A stretch of 64,000 nt of DNA, taken from positions 372,001-436,000 of the forward strand of contig NZ_JYLL01000001.1 of the NCBI RefSeq assembly GCF_001439695.1, given 5' to 3'. Position numbers and translations under genes: made by a program. Source of the DNA: Pseudomonas veronii (GTDB lineage: Bacteria > Pseudomonadota > Gammaproteobacteria > Pseudomonadales > Pseudomonadaceae). The notes under the pieces are model-generated. The model ran no database searches, was not told the origin of the DNA, and saw only the letters and a program-made list of their open reading frames with translations. Shown here piece by piece: positions 25,268-33,795 of the stretch. The stretch's first letter is position 1; each line of letters starts with the position of its first letter.

Positions 25268-25593
25268 ACAACGCCAACCCACCGCGCCAGGCCATCGCCC
25301 TCAAGTATGACGGCCAACAAGCGCCAACCCTGACCGCCAAGGGCGACGATGCCCTGGCCGAAGCGATCCTCAAGCTGGCGCGGGAAAACGAAGTGCCCAT
25401 CTATGAAAACGCCGAGCTGGTGAAGCTGCTGGCGCGCATGGAACTGGGCGACAGTATCCCGGAAGAGTTGTACCGCACGATCGCCGAGATCATTGCGTTT
25501 GCCTGGACGCTGAAGGGCAAGTTTCCGGCGGGGTACGACCCGCACGCCGAGCCGGTCGAGCGCGATGTCACCGAGCGTGGCGACGACTACTGA
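25264..25593 (+). CDS. FlhB C-terminal-domain-like protein
   Basis: Soluble 109-residue protein matching the cytoplasmic tail of the export-gate protein FlhB. It has AIALKYDGQQAPTLTAKGDDALAEAILKLARENEVPIYENAELVKLL and ends with the FAWTLKGKFP-type helix. The membrane domain is absent, and the autocleavage motif NPTH is replaced (the position before IALKYD reads PRQA), so it cannot self-process; similar stand-alone proteins can replace the FlhB C-fragment in export switching. Its ATG overlaps the fliK-like stop, and FliK acts on FlhB-C, so the pair makes functional sense. Confidence 0.88.
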   Translation: MNNANPPRQAIALKYDGQQAPTLTAKGDDALAEAILKLARENEVPIYENAELVKLLARMELGDSIPEELYRTIAEIIAFAWTLKGKFPAGYDPHAEPVERDVTERGDDY

Positions 25594-25620
25594 GTAGCCC
25601 CAGACAAACAACAATCCAAA

Positions 25621-25648
25621 TGTGGGAGGGGCAAGCCCCCTCCCACAT
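25621..25648. repeat. REP-type palindrome between convergent genes
   Basis: TGTGGGAGGGG, CAAG, then CCCCCTCCCACA forms a near-perfect hairpin between the flhB-C-like gene and the convergent moeA. It is the cleanest copy of the REP family in the window and may also act as a bidirectional transcription stop. Confidence 0.85.
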
Positions 25649-25659
25649 TCAGATCGGCT

Positions 25660-26886
25660 TCAGTTCAGGACTTCGCTCAGGGGAATGAAATTCACCCGGT
25701 CGCCCATCGCCAGCGTCGTCCCTTCCAGCACCTCCACCAACCCTTGCGCCCACGCCGCGCTGCGCAGCACGCCGGAGCTCTGGTTGCGATAGATGACCGC
25801 CTTGCCCTGCTCGATGCGCCCGCGCAAATATTCGCGGCGGTTGCCCGGTTTGGGCCAGACGAACCCCGCCGGCACCTCGAACCGCAGCGGCTCGACCTGC
25901 GCCACACCTTGGCGGCGCAGCAGATAGGGGCGTGCCAACAGGGCAAACGTCACCAGCGTCGACGCCGGATTGCCCGGCAGGCCGATCACCGGCACGCCAC
26001 GGAAATGGCCGAAGGTCAGCGGCTTGCCCGGTTTGATCGCGAGCTTCCACAAGGCCAACTCGCCTTCTTCACGCAGGGCAATGCCGAGAAAATCCGCCTC
26101 GCCCACCGACACACCGCCGGTCGACAGAATCAAGTCAACCGCGCCCAGGCCCGCCAGACACGTGCGCGTCTGGTCCAGGTCATCGGGAAGAATGCCCGCA
26201 TCGATCACTTCGCATCCCAGGCGCTCCAGCCAACTGCACAGCACGCGACGGTTGCTGTTGTAGATCTGCCCTGGGCCGAGGGGCAGGCCGGGCTCGATCA
26301 ACTCATCGCCGGTGGACAGCACCGCGACCCGCACGCGGCGCACCACGGCCAATTGGTCGAGACCGAGGGACGCAGCCAGGCCGAGTTCGATCGGCCCCAG
26401 GCGCGTGCCCGCGGTCAGCACCACTTCGCCGACGGTGGTTTCCTGCCCTTGCGGGCGAATGTTCTGACCGATATGCAACGGCTCGGTAAAGCTCACACGC
26501 GCGTCGGCGTGGACCACGGCGTTTTCCTGCATTTCCACGCAGTCCGCGCCTTGGGGCACGGGCGCCCCGGTGAAGATGCGTGCGCAGGTGCCGGCAGCCA
26601 ATGGCGCGGGGGCCTGACCGGCGAAGATGCGCTGGCTCACCGCCAACGGTTCGCCCGTCCAGTCCGCCAGGCGCACGGCATAACCGTCCATGGCGCTGTT
26701 GGGCCACGGCGGCAGATCGAGGGTGGAGATCAAATCCTGCGCCAGTACGCGGCCATCACCCGCGGCCAGGGGCAATACCTGCCGCTCGCGAATCGGCGCG
26801 GCCTCGGCCATCTCGAGCAAGCGTTGCAGGGCTTCTTCCACCGGCATCAAGGCGCCGGTCTTGCCCGGCTTATCCACGGGATTCAC
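25660..26886 (-). CDS. moeA: Molybdopterin molybdenumtransferase MoeA
   Basis: Inserts molybdate into adenylylated molybdopterin. The 408-residue protein shows the family segments PPWPNSAMDGYAVR, AGTCARIFTGAPVPQGADCVEMQE, VAVLSTGDELIEPG and STGGVSVGEADFLG, and LPGNPASTLVTF near residue 300, followed by the C-terminal beta-barrel domain. It begins with GTG inside the end of moaB (17-bp overlap), so the two are coupled. The start is a little uncertain; ATG at 26847 is an alternative. Confidence 0.94.
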   Translation of the reverse strand: MNPVDKPGKTGALMPVEEALQRLLEMAEAAPIRERQVLPLAAGDGRVLAQDLISTLDLPPWPNSAMDGYAVRLADWTGEPLAVSQRIFAGQAPAPLAAGTCARIFTGAPVPQGADCVEMQENAVVHADARVSFTEPLHIGQNIRPQGQETTVGEVVLTAGTRLGPIELGLAASLGLDQLAVVRRVRVAVLSTGDELIEPGLPLGPGQIYNSNRRVLCSWLERLGCEVIDAGILPDDLDQTRTCLAGLGAVDLILSTGGVSVGEADFLGIALREEGELALWKLAIKPGKPLTFGHFRGVPVIGLPGNPASTLVTFALLARPYLLRRQGVAQVEPLRFEVPAGFVWPKPGNRREYLRGRIEQGKAVIYRNQSSGVLRSAAWAQGLVEVLEGTTLAMGDRVNFIPLSEVLN

Positions 26887-27409
26887 AGGGTTCGGCCTGC
26901 TTCAGGTGCGGTACGAAGTTGCAGGGGCGGTGACGGTTGTCCAGTTGCTCGGCGAGGATGCCGTCCCAACCGGTACGCACGGCGTTGGTCGAACCCGGCA
27001 GGCAGCACACCAGGGTGCCGTTCGCCAGGCCGGCCAGGGCGCGGGATTGCACGGTGGAGGTGCCGATGTCGGCCACGGAGATCTGGCGGAACAGCTCGCC
27101 AAAGCCATCGACCTGTTTGTCGAGCAGGCAGCTCACCGCTTCGGGCGTGCTGTCGCGGCCGGTGAAGCCGGTGCCACCGGTGATCAGCACGACCTGCACC
27201 ACGTCTTCGGCGATCCAGTGGGCCACCTGGGCGCGAATCTTGTAGAGGTCGTCCTTGAGCAGCACGCGCTCGGCCAGGAGGTGGCCGGCGGCGATCAGGC
27301 GGTCGACGAAAACCTGGCCCGAAGTGTCGGTGTCCAGGGTGCGGGTGTCGCTGACCGTCAGTACAGCGATATTCAGGGGTACAAAGGGCGCATCTGCCTT
27401 GGCTTTCAT
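26870..27409 (-). CDS. moaB: Molybdenum cofactor biosynthesis protein MoaB
   Basis: MoaB/Mog-type molybdopterin adenylyltransferase-like protein of 179 residues. Motifs include [42 protein letters not shown] and [25 protein letters not shown], which form the molybdopterin-binding pocket. In organisms such as E. coli, MoaB is dispensable and Mog does the reaction; which activity this copy has cannot be read from the sequence. It forms a two-gene operon with moeA and is divergent from mobA. Confidence 0.92.
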   Translation of the reverse strand: MKAKADAPFVPLNIAVLTVSDTRTLDTDTSGQVFVDRLIAAGHLLAERVLLKDDLYKIRAQVAHWIAEDVVQVVLITGGTGFTGRDSTPEAVSCLLDKQVDGFGELFRQISVADIGTSTVQSRALAGLANGTLVCCLPGSTNAVRTGWDGILAEQLDNRHRPCNFVPHLKQAEPCESRG

Positions 27410-27485
27410 GGCACGGTCCGGTTGTCGAAGGAACAGCCCGATGTTATATCACAGGCCCCTATTTACCTGCCGCTGCGGAACCCCC

Positions 27486-28088
27486 ATGCCCGACGATTCT
27501 TCGCCTCTGCCCTGTTCGATTCTGCTGTTGGCCGGTGGCCGCGGCCAACGCATGGGCGGACAAGACAAAGGCTTGCTGGAATGGCAGGGTCAGCCATTGA
27601 TCGCGCACTTGCACCACTTGGTGCGCCCACTGACCGACGACCTGATCATCTCGTGCAACCGCAACCCGGACCGCTACACGCCGTATGCCGACCAGTTGGT
27701 GAGTGACGACAGTACGGATTTCCCCGGGCCGCTGGCCGGTATCCGCGCAGGCTTGAACGCCGCCCGCCATGAGCACTTACTGATTTTGCCGTGCGATGTG
27801 CCGCATCTTGACGCTCGACTGCTCGCCGACCTGCGCAAGACGGCGCAGCGCAATCTGCGGCTGCCGGTGATGGTGCGCCACGGTGAATTCTGGGAACCGT
27901 TGATCTGCATCATCCCCACCCACCTGCAAAGCGCGGTAGAACAGGCCTGGCAAGCCGGTGAGCGCAGCCCGCGCAAGATCTTCCTGCAGTTGGGGGGCAT
28001 CGGGCTGGAATGCCCGGCAGATGATCCGCGCCTGGCCAACCTGAACACGCCTGCGCTGTTACACACCAGGCCCGACGTGTCAGAATGA
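27486..28088 (+). CDS. mobA: Molybdenum cofactor guanylyltransferase MobA
   Basis: Transfers GMP to molybdopterin to make the bis-MGD cofactor used by nitrate, formate and DMSO-type enzymes. The 200-residue protein has the nucleotidyltransferase signature [22 protein letters not shown], the metal-binding LPCDVPHLD and the PLAGIRAGL loop. The ATG at 27486 gives the usual length with the glycine-rich loop near residue 15. It completes a molybdenum cofactor group with moaB-moeA across a divergent promoter. Confidence 0.94.
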   Translation: MPDDSSPLPCSILLLAGGRGQRMGGQDKGLLEWQGQPLIAHLHHLVRPLTDDLIISCNRNPDRYTPYADQLVSDDSTDFPGPLAGIRAGLNAARHEHLLILPCDVPHLDARLLADLRKTAQRNLRLPVMVRHGEFWEPLICIIPTHLQSAVEQAWQAGERSPRKIFLQLGGIGLECPADDPRLANLNTPALLHTRPDVSE

Positions 28089-28167
28089 ACCCCGCACAAG
28101 GAACTTTGTCGACGCGCCACGCGTCACACAGTCAGCAATCAAAAAGAATTTTCTTGGAGACACACCC

Positions 28168-28389
28168 ATGACTCAACGGACCATCGCCGCTTTCATGCTT
28201 GCACTGGGCCTCGCTACCCTTGCCGGTTGCGCCTCGCCGACAGTGATCACCCTGAATGACGGTCGCGAAATCCAGGCTGTCGATACCCCGAAATACAATG
28301 AAGATACGGGTTTCTACGAATTCGAACAGCTTGACGGCAAGCGCACCCGCATCAACAAGGATCAAGTGCGTACCGTTAAAGACCTGTAA
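28168..28389 (+). CDS. YgdI/YgdR-like small lipoprotein
   Basis: Predicted lipoprotein of 73 residues with lipobox LAGC (Cys21). The mature part, SPTVITLNDGREIQAVDTPKYNEDTGFYEFEQLDGK, is the DUF903 SH3-like fold of the YgdI/YgdR family, whose members are abundant, small cell-envelope lipoproteins of unknown role. It is a single-gene unit ended by the terminator at 28407. Confidence 0.9.
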   Translation: MTQRTIAAFMLALGLATLAGCASPTVITLNDGREIQAVDTPKYNEDTGFYEFEQLDGKRTRINKDQVRTVKDL

Positions 28390-28406
28390 GCCGCAACGCT
28401 TGCATA

Positions 28407-28431
28407 CAAGGCCCGCCTCGCGCGGGCCTTG
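28407..28431 (+). terminator. Rho-independent terminator after the YgdR-like gene
   Basis: A perfect 10-bp stem, CAAGGCCCGC and GCGGGCCTTG, around CTCGC, starting 18 bp after the stop. The following T-tract is weak (TCGTTT). It also lies just beyond the 3' end of the convergent pseudouridine synthase gene. Confidence 0.75.
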
Positions 28432-28443
28432 TCGTTTCTGCGG

Positions 28444-29334
28444 TTACCAGTCGAGCGTGATCTGGCTGCGGAAACTGCGTTCTGCACCCGTGACCGGATC
28501 GATAAAACGCACCCCCTGGGCGAGCAGCTTCAAGGGATTGGCGTAGTCGTCCACGGCATCCTTGATCACCTCGGGGTAGAACGGGTCATTGCAGATGCTC
28601 GCGCCGAGCGCCGTCATGTGTACACGCAACTGGTGCTTCTTGCCGGTCACAGGGAACAGCCCATAGCGCCATAAGTCGCCGTGGGTTTCGCGCACTTCCA
28701 CGGCCGTTTCGGTGTTGCTGGCGCCCGGCCCTTCCTGCATGCGAAAGAACGGCTCGCCATCCACCAGACGGCTTTTGTGGACCAGCGGGAAGGTCAGGTT
28801 CGGCAAGGCCGGGGCGATGGCCTCGTAGAACTTGTCGATTTGACGCGTGGGAAACAACTGCTGATAGGCCGAGCGGCTTTGCGGGTTGGCCGAGAACAGC
28901 ACCAGCCCCGCCGTATGCCGGTCGATGCGGTGCAGAGGCACCAGGGACGGGTTGTCCAGGCGGCGGATCAGGCGGCGCAACAGGGTTTGCTCGACGTACT
29001 CACCCGCCGGGGTGACGGGCAGAAAGTGTGGTTTGTCCGCCACCACCAGGTGTTCGTCGGCGTACAGGATGGTTTCCTGCACCGGGATGACTTTTTCGTT
29101 CGGCACTTCGCGGAAGTAGTAGATGCACAGGCCTTCCTTGTAGGCCAGGTCCAGGCGGATCGGGCTACCCTGCAGATCCAGCACCCGGCCACGGGCGATG
29201 CGGTCCAGCCACTGCGTGCGGCCGATCGCCGGGAAATGCTCGCACAGGCAGTCGAGCACCGTCGCCCAAGGGCCAGGCGGCAAGTACAGGGTGCTGGCTT
29301 GATGCTGGGACGCGGAAAAACCGGAAGTGGACAT
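28444..29334 (-). CDS. RluA-family pseudouridine synthase
   Basis: Isomerises uridine to pseudouridine in rRNA or tRNA. The 296-residue protein has the RluA-family catalytic motif LVPLHRIDRHTAGLVLFSA (catalytic Asp in HRID), the ADEHLVVADKPHFLPVTPAGEY strand before it, and GKKHQLRVHMTALGASICND, which binds the target RNA. An extra N-terminal region (residues 1-85) lacks a clear S4 motif. The specific target base cannot be assigned. It is followed upstream by a small unrelated gene after a 71-bp gap. Confidence 0.88.
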   Translation of the reverse strand: MSTSGFSASQHQASTLYLPPGPWATVLDCLCEHFPAIGRTQWLDRIARGRVLDLQGSPIRLDLAYKEGLCIYYFREVPNEKVIPVQETILYADEHLVVADKPHFLPVTPAGEYVEQTLLRRLIRRLDNPSLVPLHRIDRHTAGLVLFSANPQSRSAYQQLFPTRQIDKFYEAIAPALPNLTFPLVHKSRLVDGEPFFRMQEGPGASNTETAVEVRETHGDLWRYGLFPVTGKKHQLRVHMTALGASICNDPFYPEVIKDAVDDYANPLKLLAQGVRFIDPVTGAERSFRSQITLDW

Positions 29335-29405
29335 GCAGATGCTCGAAGCCTGGGAAACAGGCCGGCATTATCCCGCATGGAGCGGGATTGAGCCTAGGGC
29401 GGATC

Positions 29406-29741
29406 TCAGGCCTTGGCCAATTGCGCCCGCAGGATCGGCGAAGCACTGGCGGCCTCGGTAAATTCCTTGAGCCAGCGCAGCACGTCCACCGCTTCCCAAC
29501 GGCCCGGATCATATAGCGCGTACAGCAAGCCCTGGTAACCCACCACATCCAACTGCTTGTGATAACCGGCGCGCTGGAACAGCGCTTCGATCTCGGCAAA
29601 GCAGGTATTGAAATGCACTTTGTTAAACGGCGTCTTGCCTTCCGTGACCAGGCCGTCGAGGCGCAGCTCGTTCACCGCATCGCGCACGACGTCGGCGGAC
29701 ATGCGATTAACGCTGCTTTTCAGTTGTTCAACATTCACCAC
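29406..29741 (-). CDS. Conserved hypothetical protein
   Basis: Soluble protein of 111 residues, not recognised. It looks all-helical, with an N-terminal MVNVEQLKSSVNRMSADVVRDAVNELRLDGL that resembles a small helix-turn-helix or four-helix unit, and GYQGLLYALYDPGRWEAVDVLRWLKEF near residue 68. There is no signal peptide or membrane segment. GTG at 29741 is preferred because GAGGGA lies 6 bp upstream. It forms no obvious operon with the flanking genes. Confidence 0.7.
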   Translation of the reverse strand: MVNVEQLKSSVNRMSADVVRDAVNELRLDGLVTEGKTPFNKVHFNTCFAEIEALFQRAGYHKQLDVVGYQGLLYALYDPGRWEAVDVLRWLKEFTEAASASPILRAQLAKA

Positions 29742-29815
29742 GGGCGTTCCCTCTATTCAATCGCTGTACAAACATACAGTAACCCAATATTGAGAAAGCT
29801 GCCATCGCCCAAGCG

Positions 29816-30052
29816 CTAGAATAGGAAGGCCACCACCTGCTCCGTGTCGAACGGCCACCCCAGTTCAGCCCCGGTATCCACCCGGCGCAGCACCGGAATC
29901 GTTAGGCCATAGGCTTCAAACAAGGCTTCGGAATCGGCGATATCCACCAGCTCAACCAGCAACCCATGTTCGACCAACGGCATGATTTCTGCTTCGGCGA
30001 GCTCACACAGATGGCAACCCGAAGTAGTGAACAACTGGCATTCAGGAGGCAT
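29816..30052 (-). CDS. Glutaredoxin-like protein
   Basis: Thioredoxin-fold protein of 78 residues of the glutaredoxin-like YruB/DUF836 type. It starts MPPECQLFTTSGCHLCELAEA, giving a CxxC active site (CHLC, Cys13-Cys16), and keeps the cis-Pro strand IPVLRRVDTGAELGWPFD. The length and the missing GSH-binding helix suggest a minimal member. The role is a thiol-disulfide exchange with an unknown partner. Confidence 0.85.
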   Translation of the reverse strand: MPPECQLFTTSGCHLCELAEAEIMPLVEHGLLVELVDIADSEALFEAYGLTIPVLRRVDTGAELGWPFDTEQVVAFLF

Positions 30053-30204
30053 GACGACAGGACCTGATCAGGGATAGGCGCCCATTTTAGGCCGACTCTA
30101 TAGCGCTGGCGAGCCGATAAACCCTGACCCAGATCACCATGCCCTATAACTGATTCAGCGATTCTCGCGGCTTTTTGTCCGCTCGCCCTGCAACGGAGAT
30201 GCTT

Positions 30205-31935
30205 GTGTTCGCCAACCTGCTGATCATTCTGGCCTCATCCCTGGTGGTGATTGCGCTGTTTCGCCGGCTGCAATTGCCGCCCGTGCTGGGCTACCTGTGC
30301 GTGGGCCTGGCCGTGGGGCCGACCGCCCTCGACTGGGTGAATGACAGCGAAAACCTGCCCGACCTCGCCGAGCTGGGCGTGGTATTCCTGCTGTTTTCCC
30401 TTGGCCTGGAGTTCTCCCTGAGCAAGATGTTCGCCCTGCGCCACGTGGTATTTGGCCTGGGCAGCTTGCAAGTGCTGGGCTGCGGGTTGCTGCTGGGAGG
30501 CCTGTTGATGGCCTTTGGCGTGTCGCCGAACATCGCCTTGATGCTCGGTGCGGGGCTCGCATTGTCGTCCACGGCCATTGTCAGCAAAGAGCTGAGCAGC
30601 CTCGGGGAAATCTTCAGCAGCCACGGCCAGAACGCGATTGGCGTGCTGCTGTTCCAGGATGTAGTGGCGGTGTTGCTGCTGACCCTGGTGCCGGTGTTCG
30701 CCGGTGGCAGCGAGCAGGCCTGGTACTGGGCACTGCCGTTGACGCTGGCCAAGACATTGTTGTTGTTCGTCGGCCTGTTGCTCGCCAGCCGCTGGTTATT
30801 GCCGCGTCTGTTCCATGAAGTCGCCGCCTCCCATTCGGCCGAGCTGTTTGTGCTGCTGGCGCTGGTGATCGTGTTGCTGACCGCCTGGCTCACGCACTTG
30901 CTGGGCCTCTCCCCGGCGCTTGGCGCGTTCCTGGCCGGCATGCTGCTGGGGGAAAGCCATTACCGGCATCAGATCGAGGCGGATATCCGGCCGTTTCGCG
31001 ACATTCTGCTGGGGCTGTTTTTCGTCAGCATCGGCATGCTCATCGACCTGCAACTGTTCATCAGCCACAGCCTGCTGATCCTCGGCCTGACCTTCACGCT
31101 GATGCTGACCAAGGGCTGCGTGGTCGCGGCGCTGGTCAAACTACGCGGCAGCGACCGCGAAACCGCCTGGCGCAGCGGCCTGGCCCTGGCCCAGGGCGGC
31201 GAGTTCTGTTTTGCGCTGATGGCGCAGATGCAACAGAGCCGGCTGATTCCGGATGAGTTCAACGGCTTGCTGCTGGCCGCCACCTTCTGCTCGATGCTGC
31301 TGACCCCGCTTTTGCTGCGCGCGGCACCGGGCATTGCCCTGCGCCTGCACCGTAAACCCAACCAGCAGGTGCAACTCGAAGCCATCACCGCGCTCAACGC
31401 CGAGTTACGCGACCATGCGGTGATCTGCGGCTATGGCCGCGTCGGGCAATCCATCGGGCGCTTTCTGCACCACGAAAAACAGGCGTTTATCGCCCTGGAT
31501 GACAACCCGGAACGGGTGCAGGAAGCCGCCACCGAAGACAACAGCGTGCATTACGGCGACTGCCGCCGTGGCGCCCTGCTCAGCGCGGTCGGCCTGGAAC
31601 GGGCGCGGCTGGTGGTCATCGCCGTGGATAACACCGAAGTCGCCCTGCTAGTGCTGAAGGAAGCCCGCCGGATCAACGCCGACGTACCGATCCTGGTACG
31701 CACCCGCGACGACAGCCAATTAGCCGAACTGAAAGCCGCGGGCGCCAGCGAAGTGGTGCCCGAGCTGCTGGAGTCGAGCCTGATGCTCGCCTCCCACGCC
31801 CTGATCCTGCTGGGCCTGCCGGACCAGCAGGTGCAAGCGCGGGTCGATGAGGTGCGGCACAACCGCTACCGTCTGCTGCACGGCTTCTACCCGCGGGCGG
31901 CCCCTGACGAAGAGGCGCCGATCAATCCTGACTGA
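30205..31935 (+). CDS. Kef-type potassium/proton antiporter
   Basis: CPA2-family transporter of 576 residues. The N-terminal part has about 12-13 membrane helices with FLLFSLGLEFSLSKMFALRHVVFGLGSLQ and LLFQDVVAVLLLTLVP. The C-terminal TrkA-N/RCK domain from about residue 395 begins HAVICGYGRVGQSIGRFL and binds NAD or glutathione in Kef systems. No separate TrkA-C domain follows. The GTG at 30205 is preferred to ATG at 30199 because GGAG then lies 6 bp upstream. No kefF/kefG partner gene is adjacent. It probably protects against electrophiles or adjusts K+ and pH. Confidence 0.9.
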   Translation: MFANLLIILASSLVVIALFRRLQLPPVLGYLCVGLAVGPTALDWVNDSENLPDLAELGVVFLLFSLGLEFSLSKMFALRHVVFGLGSLQVLGCGLLLGGLLMAFGVSPNIALMLGAGLALSSTAIVSKELSSLGEIFSSHGQNAIGVLLFQDVVAVLLLTLVPVFAGGSEQAWYWALPLTLAKTLLLFVGLLLASRWLLPRLFHEVAASHSAELFVLLALVIVLLTAWLTHLLGLSPALGAFLAGMLLGESHYRHQIEADIRPFRDILLGLFFVSIGMLIDLQLFISHSLLILGLTFTLMLTKGCVVAALVKLRGSDRETAWRSGLALAQGGEFCFALMAQMQQSRLIPDEFNGLLLAATFCSMLLTPLLLRAAPGIALRLHRKPNQQVQLEAITALNAELRDHAVICGYGRVGQSIGRFLHHEKQAFIALDDNPERVQEAATEDNSVHYGDCRRGALLSAVGLERARLVVIAVDNTEVALLVLKEARRINADVPILVRTRDDSQLAELKAAGASEVVPELLESSLMLASHALILLGLPDQQVQARVDEVRHNRYRLLHGFYPRAAPDEEAPINPD

Positions 31936-33130
31936 TCGCACCGATCTTGTGGATCGACAGGTCCGCGCCGTAGTACTCCTCTTCCTGACTCAGGCGCAGC
32001 CCGTGTACGCGCTTGATCACGCCATACACCAGCAGGCCGCCGGCAAACGCCACCAGCACACCCAACGCGGTGCCGATCAATTGGCTGATCAGGCTGACCC
32101 CGCCCAACCCGCCAAGGGCGGTCTGGCCGAAGATGCCGCAGGCAATGCCACCCCACACGCCACACAGGCCATGCAACGGCCAGACACCCAGCACATCGTC
32201 GATCTTCCAGCGATCCTGGGCGGCAATGAAGCACCACACAAACAAGCCACCGGCGACAACCCCCGTGACCAATGCGCCCACCGGATGCATCAGGTCGGAA
32301 CCGGCACAAATCGCCACCAGCCCGGCCAGCGGGCCGTTGTGCAGGAAGCCGGGGTCATTGCGGCCAATCACCAGCGCCGCAACCGTACCGCCGACCATGG
32401 CCATCAGCGAGTTGACCGCCACCAGGCCGCTGACGCCGTTCAGGGTTTGTGCGCTCATCACGTTAAAGCCGAACCAGCCGACAATCAGAATCCAGGAGCC
32501 CAGCGCCAGGAACGGGATGCTCGACGGCGCAAACGCGACCAGGCGCCCTTCGCGATAACGCCCGTTGCGCGGCCCGAGCAACAGCACCGCCGCCAATGCC
32601 AGCCAGCCGCCCATGGCATGCACCACCACGGAACCGGCGAAGTCATGGAAGCTGGCACCGAAGGTCGCGAGCAACCAGGCCTGCACGCCGAAATTGCCGT
32701 TCCACACCATGCCTTCGAAAAACGGGTAGATAAACGCCACGATCAGCGCGGTAGCGCACAGTTGCGGAACAAATCGTGCACGCTCGGCAATGCCCCCGGA
32801 AATGATCGCCGGAATCGCCGCGGCAAAGGTCAGCAGGAAGAAGAACTTCACCAGACCATAGCCGTGATCGGCACTGATCACTGCCGCCGGTTGCATGAAG
32901 CTCACGCCATAAGAGATCCAATAGCCTATAAAGAAATAGGCCAGGGTGGAGATCGCGAAGTCACTGAGGATTTTCGACAGGGCGTTGACTTGGTTCTTCT
33001 GACGCACGGTGCCGACTTCGAGGAAGGCAAAACCGGCGTGCATGGCCAAAACCATGACCGCACCGATCAGAATGAACAGGGTGTTGGAGCTGTGGACGAG
33101 GGTGTCCACTGCGCTTTGCAGATTTTCCAT
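31922..33130 (-). CDS. amtB: Ammonium transporter (Amt family)
   Basis: Trimeric inner-membrane ammonium channel of 402 residues with 11 membrane helices. Conserved Amt segments are visible: ALSKILSDFAISTLAYFFIGY, FASFHDFAGSVVVHAMGG-type GASFHDFAGSVVVHAMGG with the conserved Asp and first pore His, and VWPLHGLCGVWGGIACGIFG with the second pore His. The N-terminus lacks the cleaved signal peptide of E. coli AmtB. It is not next to glnK, the usual PII partner. An NtrC-like site lies upstream at 33193. The end overlaps the convergent Kef gene by 14 bp. Confidence 0.92.
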   Translation of the reverse strand: MENLQSAVDTLVHSSNTLFILIGAVMVLAMHAGFAFLEVGTVRQKNQVNALSKILSDFAISTLAYFFIGYWISYGVSFMQPAAVISADHGYGLVKFFFLLTFAAAIPAIISGGIAERARFVPQLCATALIVAFIYPFFEGMVWNGNFGVQAWLLATFGASFHDFAGSVVVHAMGGWLALAAVLLLGPRNGRYREGRLVAFAPSSIPFLALGSWILIVGWFGFNVMSAQTLNGVSGLVAVNSLMAMVGGTVAALVIGRNDPGFLHNGPLAGLVAICAGSDLMHPVGALVTGVVAGGLFVWCFIAAQDRWKIDDVLGVWPLHGLCGVWGGIACGIFGQTALGGLGGVSLISQLIGTALGVLVAFAGGLLVYGVIKRVHGLRLSQEEEYYGADLSIHKIGAISQD

Positions 33131-33476
33131 GGAGGTTGGCAGGCCTGCGATAAAGGCAAAAAGCACCAAAGCGGTTCAAACCGGCGTTTCGCGCACTAAA
33201 TTGGTACCACCGGCTCCGCCCCTCTTCTGAGGGCGTGAACCGCTTTAGCGCAGCGATCAGCACAACCGGCCATTCCCGACAGGGTTTTTCCGCGAGTTTC
33301 AGTTATATAGGGTAAGGTTTTCACCGGTTTGCGGCCCAACCGCCCAGATTCAGCGCAGACCCAGGGGCCTGCGCACCAAGGCAAAGCAAAAGCTGTACCA
33401 GTCATTTGCAATGAACCTTCACCGATACCGGTGACTCGAAACCACACGTACCGATCAGCCACTCACGGAGATAACC
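33131..33476. other. Regulatory intergenic region between amtB and the YqjD-like operon
   Basis: These 346 bp hold no gene. They contain the NtrC-like site (33193-33207), an 11-bp inverted repeat AAAGCGGTTCA/TGAACCGCTTT at 33168-33178 and 33236-33246, and should carry the amtB promoter on the minus strand and the YqjD-like operon promoter on the plus strand. No spacing-correct sigma-54 promoter was found for amtB. Confidence 0.55.
33193..33207 (-). promoter_or_regulatory. NtrC-like binding site upstream of amtB
   Basis: GCACTAAATTGGTAC matches the classical NtrC enhancer GCACTATATTGGTGC at 13 of 15 positions and lies about 63 bp upstream of the amtB start. A second, weaker match, GCACCAAAGCGGTTC, lies at 33163-33177. 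Nitrogen control of an ammonium transporter would be expected. Confidence 0.45.
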
Positions 33477-33791
33477 ATGGCCAGCAAAACAGCACAGACG
33501 GCTCAAGAAATACTGATGGCGGATTTTCAAACGCTGGTCAGTGATACTGAAAAGTTGCTGGACGACACCGCCATCCTGGCCGGTGACCAGGCCGACGAGC
33601 TGCGCGCCAAGATCCACGACAGCCTGCTCAAGGCCCGTGAAACCCTGCAACTGACCGAAGACTCCCTGCGCGACCGCAGCAAGGCCGCCGTCACCGCGAC
33701 CGAAGATTATGTGCAGGCCAACCCTTGGCAATCAGTGGGCATTGCCGCTGGCGTGGGCTTCTTGATCGGTCTGTTGGCTACAAGGCGCTAA
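33477..33791 (+). CDS. DUF883/ElaB-YqjD-like membrane-anchored protein
   Basis: Protein of 104 residues from the ElaB/YqjD/YgaM family: a long amphipathic helical region (ELRAKIHDSLLKARETLQLTEDSLRDRSKAAV) followed by a single C-terminal membrane helix, WQSVGIAAGVGFLIGLLATRR. In E. coli relatives bind ribosomes in stationary phase and anchor them to the inner membrane. It opens a three-gene operon with a holin-like and a YqjK-like gene (4-bp gap, then overlap). It has a GGAGAT ribosome site before the ATG. Confidence 0.9.
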   Translation: MASKTAQTAQEILMADFQTLVSDTEKLLDDTAILAGDQADELRAKIHDSLLKARETLQLTEDSLRDRSKAAVTATEDYVQANPWQSVGIAAGVGFLIGLLATRR

Positions 33792-33795
33792 TCCT

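Noticed and set aside
33146..33165. Sigma-54 promoter for amtB
   Set aside because: TGGTGC and TTGCC are present, but the GG-to-GC spacing is 8 instead of the required 10 bp.
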